NCBI GenBank assembly: GCA_016932385.1
Contig: JAFGCY010000027.1
Span: 1 to 54,390, forward strand
DNA: 54,390 bases
Source of the DNA: a bacterium
Lineage (GTDB): Bacteria; 4484-113; JAFGCY01
Reading direction: 5' to 3'
A model generated the notes under the pieces. The model was given only the letters and a program-made list of their open reading frames with translations. It made no database searches and had not been told where the DNA came from. The position numbers and the translations under genes are program-made. Shown piece by piece: positions 51,747-54,390 of this stretch; within the stretch, counting starts at the first letter, position 1, and each line of letters starts with the position of its first letter.

Positions 51747-52397
51747 ATGTTCACCGGCCTGATCAGGCATATCGGCACGCTCGCGGTACTCAAGCCCGGC
51801 GGGATCACCATCGCCTGTGCCGCGCTGCGACCGCACCTCGCGCTGGGCGACAGCGTGGCGGTCAACGGCGCCTGCCTGACCGTGGCCGGGCTCAGCGCCG
51901 ACGGGTTCACCGCCGACGTGCTGGAGGCGACGCTGAACAACACCACGCTGAAGGAGAAAAGCCCCGGCGCGCGCGTCAACCTGGAGACGGCGCTGGCGGC
52001 CGGCGAGGCCTTCGGTGGCCACTTCGTGCAGGGGCACGTCGACGGCACGGCGCGCCTGCTTGAGCGCCGCCAGGCCGCATCCGGCGACTGGCTGCTGCGC
52101 TTCGAGCTGCCCGCCTGGCTGGTTCCCCTGGTCATCGACCGCGGCAGCATCGCGATCGACGGCGTCAGCCTGACGGTGCAGGAGCTGGACGCCCAGGCCA
52201 ACCCCGCGTCGTTTGGCGTTTCGATCATCCCGACGACCTGGCGGGAGACCGCGCTGGCCGACCTGCGCGTGGGCCAGTCCGCTAATATCGAGGCGGACAT
52301 GCTGATCAAGGCGATCCGCCACAACCTGGAGCAGCTGCTCGGCGGCGGCGGGATCACGGCGGAGAAATTACGTGAGTGGGGATACGGCGGGAAGTAG
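51747..52397 (+). CDS. ribE: Riboflavin synthase, alpha subunit
   Basis: A 216-residue protein made of two lumazine-binding barrels. The first opens MFTGLIRHIGTL with GDSVAVNGACLTV and ATLNNTTL; the second contains GHFVQGHVDGTARLLERR and SIAIDGVSLTV. It dismutates two 6,7-dimethyl-8-ribityllumazine molecules to riboflavin. The ATG at 51747 is the start because the family begins MFTG and TACAAT ends 6 bases before it. The next gene, 88 bases on, is ribBA; ribH and ribD are not in the window. Confidence 0.95.
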   Translation: MFTGLIRHIGTLAVLKPGGITIACAALRPHLALGDSVAVNGACLTVAGLSADGFTADVLEATLNNTTLKEKSPGARVNLETALAAGEAFGGHFVQGHVDGTARLLERRQAASGDWLLRFELPAWLVPLVIDRGSIAIDGVSLTVQELDAQANPASFGVSIIPTTWRETALADLRVGQSANIEADMLIKAIRHNLEQLLGGGGITAEKLREWGYGGK

Positions 52398-52484
52398 TGC
52401 GGCGGCGGGCTGTAGACCGGTGGTAAGCAATTAACGCGCGTCAGAGGATACAATTTACGCAAGCCGATTTGGCGAGGCGGATTG

Positions 52485-53753
52485 ATGAAGGATTCCAACA
52501 ACGAGTATCTGAAGCGGATCGAGGCGGCCGTCGAGTCCCTGCGCACCGGCGGGATGTGCATTCTCTGCGATGACCCCGACCGCGAAAATGAGGGTGACGT
52601 GATCTGCGCGGCGCAGTACATCACGCCCGAGATCGTCAATTTCATGAAGACCCACGCGCGCGGCCTGATCTGCGTGCCGCTCAAGCCGGCGCGCTGCGAT
52701 GAACTGAGCCTGCCGCTGATGACCGATATGAATTCGGCCAAGCTGGGCACGGCGTTCACGGTCAGCGTCGACGCCGCCGAGGGCACCACCACGGGCATCA
52801 GCGCCGCCGATATGGCGCAGACGATCCGGATCCTGGTCAGCCCCAACGCCCAGCCGACCGACCTGAACCGGCCCGGCCACGTTTTCCCGTTGCGCTACCA
52901 TCCCGGCGGCGTGCTGAAGCGCCACGGCCAGACGGAAGGCAGTATCGACCTGTGCGAGATCGCCGGGCTCTATCCGGGCGCGGTGGTCTGCGAGATCTGC
53001 AACGAGGACGGCTCGATGGCGCGCCAGGACGACCTGCGCGAATATGCCGCCAAGCACAGCATGCCGGTCACCCATGTCTCGGACATCGTGCGCTACCGGC
53101 TCAACCGCGAAAGCCTGGTGCGCCGCGTCGACCGCGCCAAGCTGCCGACGGCCTACGGCGAGTTCACGATCTACGGCTACGACGTGCCGTTAAGCGGCGA
53201 GCACCACATCGCGCTGGTGATGGGCGACGTGCGCCGCCAGGATGAAGTGCTGGTGCGCGTGCACAGCGAGTGCCTGACCGGCGATACGTTCCACTCGGCG
53301 CGCTGCGACTGCGGTAACCAGTTGGACTGGGCGCTCAGGCGCATCGCCGAAGAAGGCAGCGGCATTCTGCTCTACCTGCGCCAGGAGGGCCGCGGCATCG
53401 GCCTGATCAACAAGATCCGCGCCTACCACCTGCAGGACGACGGGCTGGACACCGTCGAGGCCAACGAGGCGCTGGGCCTGCCGGCGGACATGCGCGACTA
53501 CGGCGTGGGCGCGCAGATCCTGCGCGACCTGGGTGCGCGGCGGTTGCGGCTGATGACCAACAACCCGCAGAAACTGGTCGGCCTCGAAGCCTACGGGCTG
53601 ACGCTGGCCGAGCGCGTGCCGATCCCGCCCCAGGGCGCCAACTCGCCGCTGGGGCATAAGTACATGCTGACCAAGGTGGAGAAAATGGGCCACCTGCTGG
53701 ATGTTGACGAGATCAACGGCGAAAAAGCTGCCGCGGAAGCCGCCAAGGAATAG
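52485..53753 (+). CDS. ribBA: Bifunctional 3,4-dihydroxy-2-butanone-4-phosphate synthase / GTP cyclohydrolase II
   Basis: A 422-residue fusion supplying both branches of riboflavin synthesis. The RibB part (about residues 1-205) has [32 protein letters not shown] and [23 protein letters not shown]. The RibA part (about 215-405) has [21 protein letters not shown] (zinc cysteines), [11 protein letters not shown] and [20 protein letters not shown]. Both active sites look intact. GAGG lies 7 bases before the ATG, and TACAAT at 52449-52454 is a possible promoter hexamer. No FMN riboswitch was recognised upstream. Confidence 0.96.
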   Translation: MKDSNNEYLKRIEAAVESLRTGGMCILCDDPDRENEGDVICAAQYITPEIVNFMKTHARGLICVPLKPARCDELSLPLMTDMNSAKLGTAFTVSVDAAEGTTTGISAADMAQTIRILVSPNAQPTDLNRPGHVFPLRYHPGGVLKRHGQTEGSIDLCEIAGLYPGAVVCEICNEDGSMARQDDLREYAAKHSMPVTHVSDIVRYRLNRESLVRRVDRAKLPTAYGEFTIYGYDVPLSGEHHIALVMGDVRRQDEVLVRVHSECLTGDTFHSARCDCGNQLDWALRRIAEEGSGILLYLRQEGRGIGLINKIRAYHLQDDGLDTVEANEALGLPADMRDYGVGAQILRDLGARRLRLMTNNPQKLVGLEAYGLTLAERVPIPPQGANSPLGHKYMLTKVEKMGHLLDVDEINGEKAAAEAAKE

Positions 53754-53775
53754 TGACCCGCGGGGGAGGTTGTCG

Positions 53776-54261
53776 ATGTTTACGAAGGCCGGGCTGATCG
53801 AGCTTCACAGTCGCGCGCATCAAAGCTATTTCACCCTGCTCGAACACGTGGCGACGCTGCCCAGCGCCGATCTGCAGACACCGCTCGAAGGCTTCGGCTT
53901 CCCGCAGATCAGAAAGCAGCTGATGCATCTCGCCGGCTCCGAGAAGTTCTGGATCACGATGCTCAAACACGGCAAGTACGAGCACGGCGAACATGTCGCG
54001 GCCGACGACGTGGAGGCGATGCGCCAGATCTTCGAGGAGACCGCGCAGTTCACGCGCGACTACCTGGACGAGCTGCCCGACGAGCGGCTGAATTCGCCCT
54101 GCGAGCTGATGTTCTCCGACGGCAAGCTGGTCACCACGCCGGCGCTCGTGATCTGCCACGTCGTGACGCACGGCTTCCATCACAAGGGCCAGGTGGTGGC
54201 GATGTGCCGCCAGCTCGGCCATCCCGCCCCGGACACCGATATGGATGTCGGGGTAGGGTAG
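53776..54261 (+). CDS. DinB-family metal-binding four-helix protein
   Basis: A 161-residue DinB/YfiT-type protein with metal-binding histidines in LMHLAGSEKFWI (about residue 55) and ICHVVTHGFHHKGQVVAMCR (about 130-147). The ATG at 53776 follows GGGGGAGG at 6 bases; an upstream in-frame extension to 53701 is ignored. It has the same length as the DinB protein at 6639-7124 but differs in sequence. The start lies 22 bases after ribBA, so it may be co-transcribed. Substrate unknown. Confidence 0.85.
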   Translation: MFTKAGLIELHSRAHQSYFTLLEHVATLPSADLQTPLEGFGFPQIRKQLMHLAGSEKFWITMLKHGKYEHGEHVAADDVEAMRQIFEETAQFTRDYLDELPDERLNSPCELMFSDGKLVTTPALVICHVVTHGFHHKGQVVAMCRQLGHPAPDTDMDVGVG

Positions 54262-54390
54262 GGGAGTTGTCAGTAATCAGTGGTCAGGGGTCAGACTTGT
54301 TTGGTAGGGCGGCCGTCCCGGCCGCCACTGCGCTTTGGCCATCTACTAGTAATTTCGACACCAAACGAGGATCAGCGCTTGATTTATGGG
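54262..54390. repeat. Window end: short tandem GTCAG units and a palindrome, no gene
   Basis: Between 54268 and 54297 the unit GTCAG/ATCAG recurs four times at 7-base spacing (GTCAGTA-ATCAGTG-GTCAGGG-GTCAG). A GC-rich hairpin follows: GGCGGCC (54308-54314) / GGCCGCC (54320-54326). These are typical dispersed intergenic repeats. No coding sequence was seen in the last 129 bases. Confidence 0.5.

Noticed and set aside
51707..52484. FMN riboswitch upstream of ribE or ribBA.
   Set aside because: The gaps are 40 and 87 bases, too short for the element, and no conserved RFN blocks are seen.

Overview
The window looks like a chromosomal stretch from a GC-rich, diderm (Gram-negative-type) bacterium that I cannot place in a phylum. 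The diderm reading rests on four things: an MtrB/PioB-type outer-membrane barrel next to a decaheme cytochrome, many lipoproteins whose lipobox is followed by Gly/Ser, a MurE with the DNPR signature of meso-diaminopimelate-adding enzymes, and an FtsI-type transpeptidase. Ribonucleotide reduction is by a cobalamin-type class II enzyme. Many genes have a -10 hexamer 6-7 bases before the start codon and no Shine-Dalgarno sequence, so leaderless mRNAs seem common; other genes carry strong GGAGG-type sites.

Layout. 1-1.9 kb: the start of a leftward exported protein, a P-loop kinase, a TetR repressor with its own promoter/operator, and a short GNAT-like protein. 1.9-3.8 kb: a leftward PKD/PPC lipoprotein. 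4-10.8 kb: an RNA uracil-methyltransferase, a zinc-ribbon protein, a PqqB-like hydrolase, DinB, hemerythrin, a small membrane protein, an aldo/keto reductase, a lipoprotein MsrB, and a nuclease-fold exported protein whose frame is broken by one in-frame TGA. 10.9-13.7 kb: an MtrA/MtrB-type electron conduit. 13.9-20.1 kb: two tandem paralogous giant lipoproteins. 20.2-23.6 kb: nrdJ, with a long gene-free leader region beyond it. 24.5-30 kb: a partial division/cell-wall cluster, mraZ-rsmH-ftsL-ftsI-murE, with a terminator-shaped hairpin inside the start of ftsI.

30-33.6 kb is an AT-richer accessory island. It holds two copies of a two-gene module (a small lipoprotein plus a 44-45-residue peptide) whose four products share a C-terminal motif of the form V-[F/W]-[Y/F]-[D/N]-S; I do not recognise this family. 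Between the copies lie an SGNH-like lipoprotein and an unknown helical protein.

33.6-54.3 kb is mostly housekeeping: a 5'-3' exonuclease divergent from def-ruvB, a Cache-PAS hybrid histidine kinase, a BatA/VWA membrane protein, an alginate-lyase-like protein, a STAND/TPR regulator, a small exported protein, glyQS, glmU-prs, a GAF histidine kinase, ribE, ribBA and DinB. Intergenic regions here carry at least three copies of a purine-rich inverted repeat built on AAAGT units, plus other palindromic elements.
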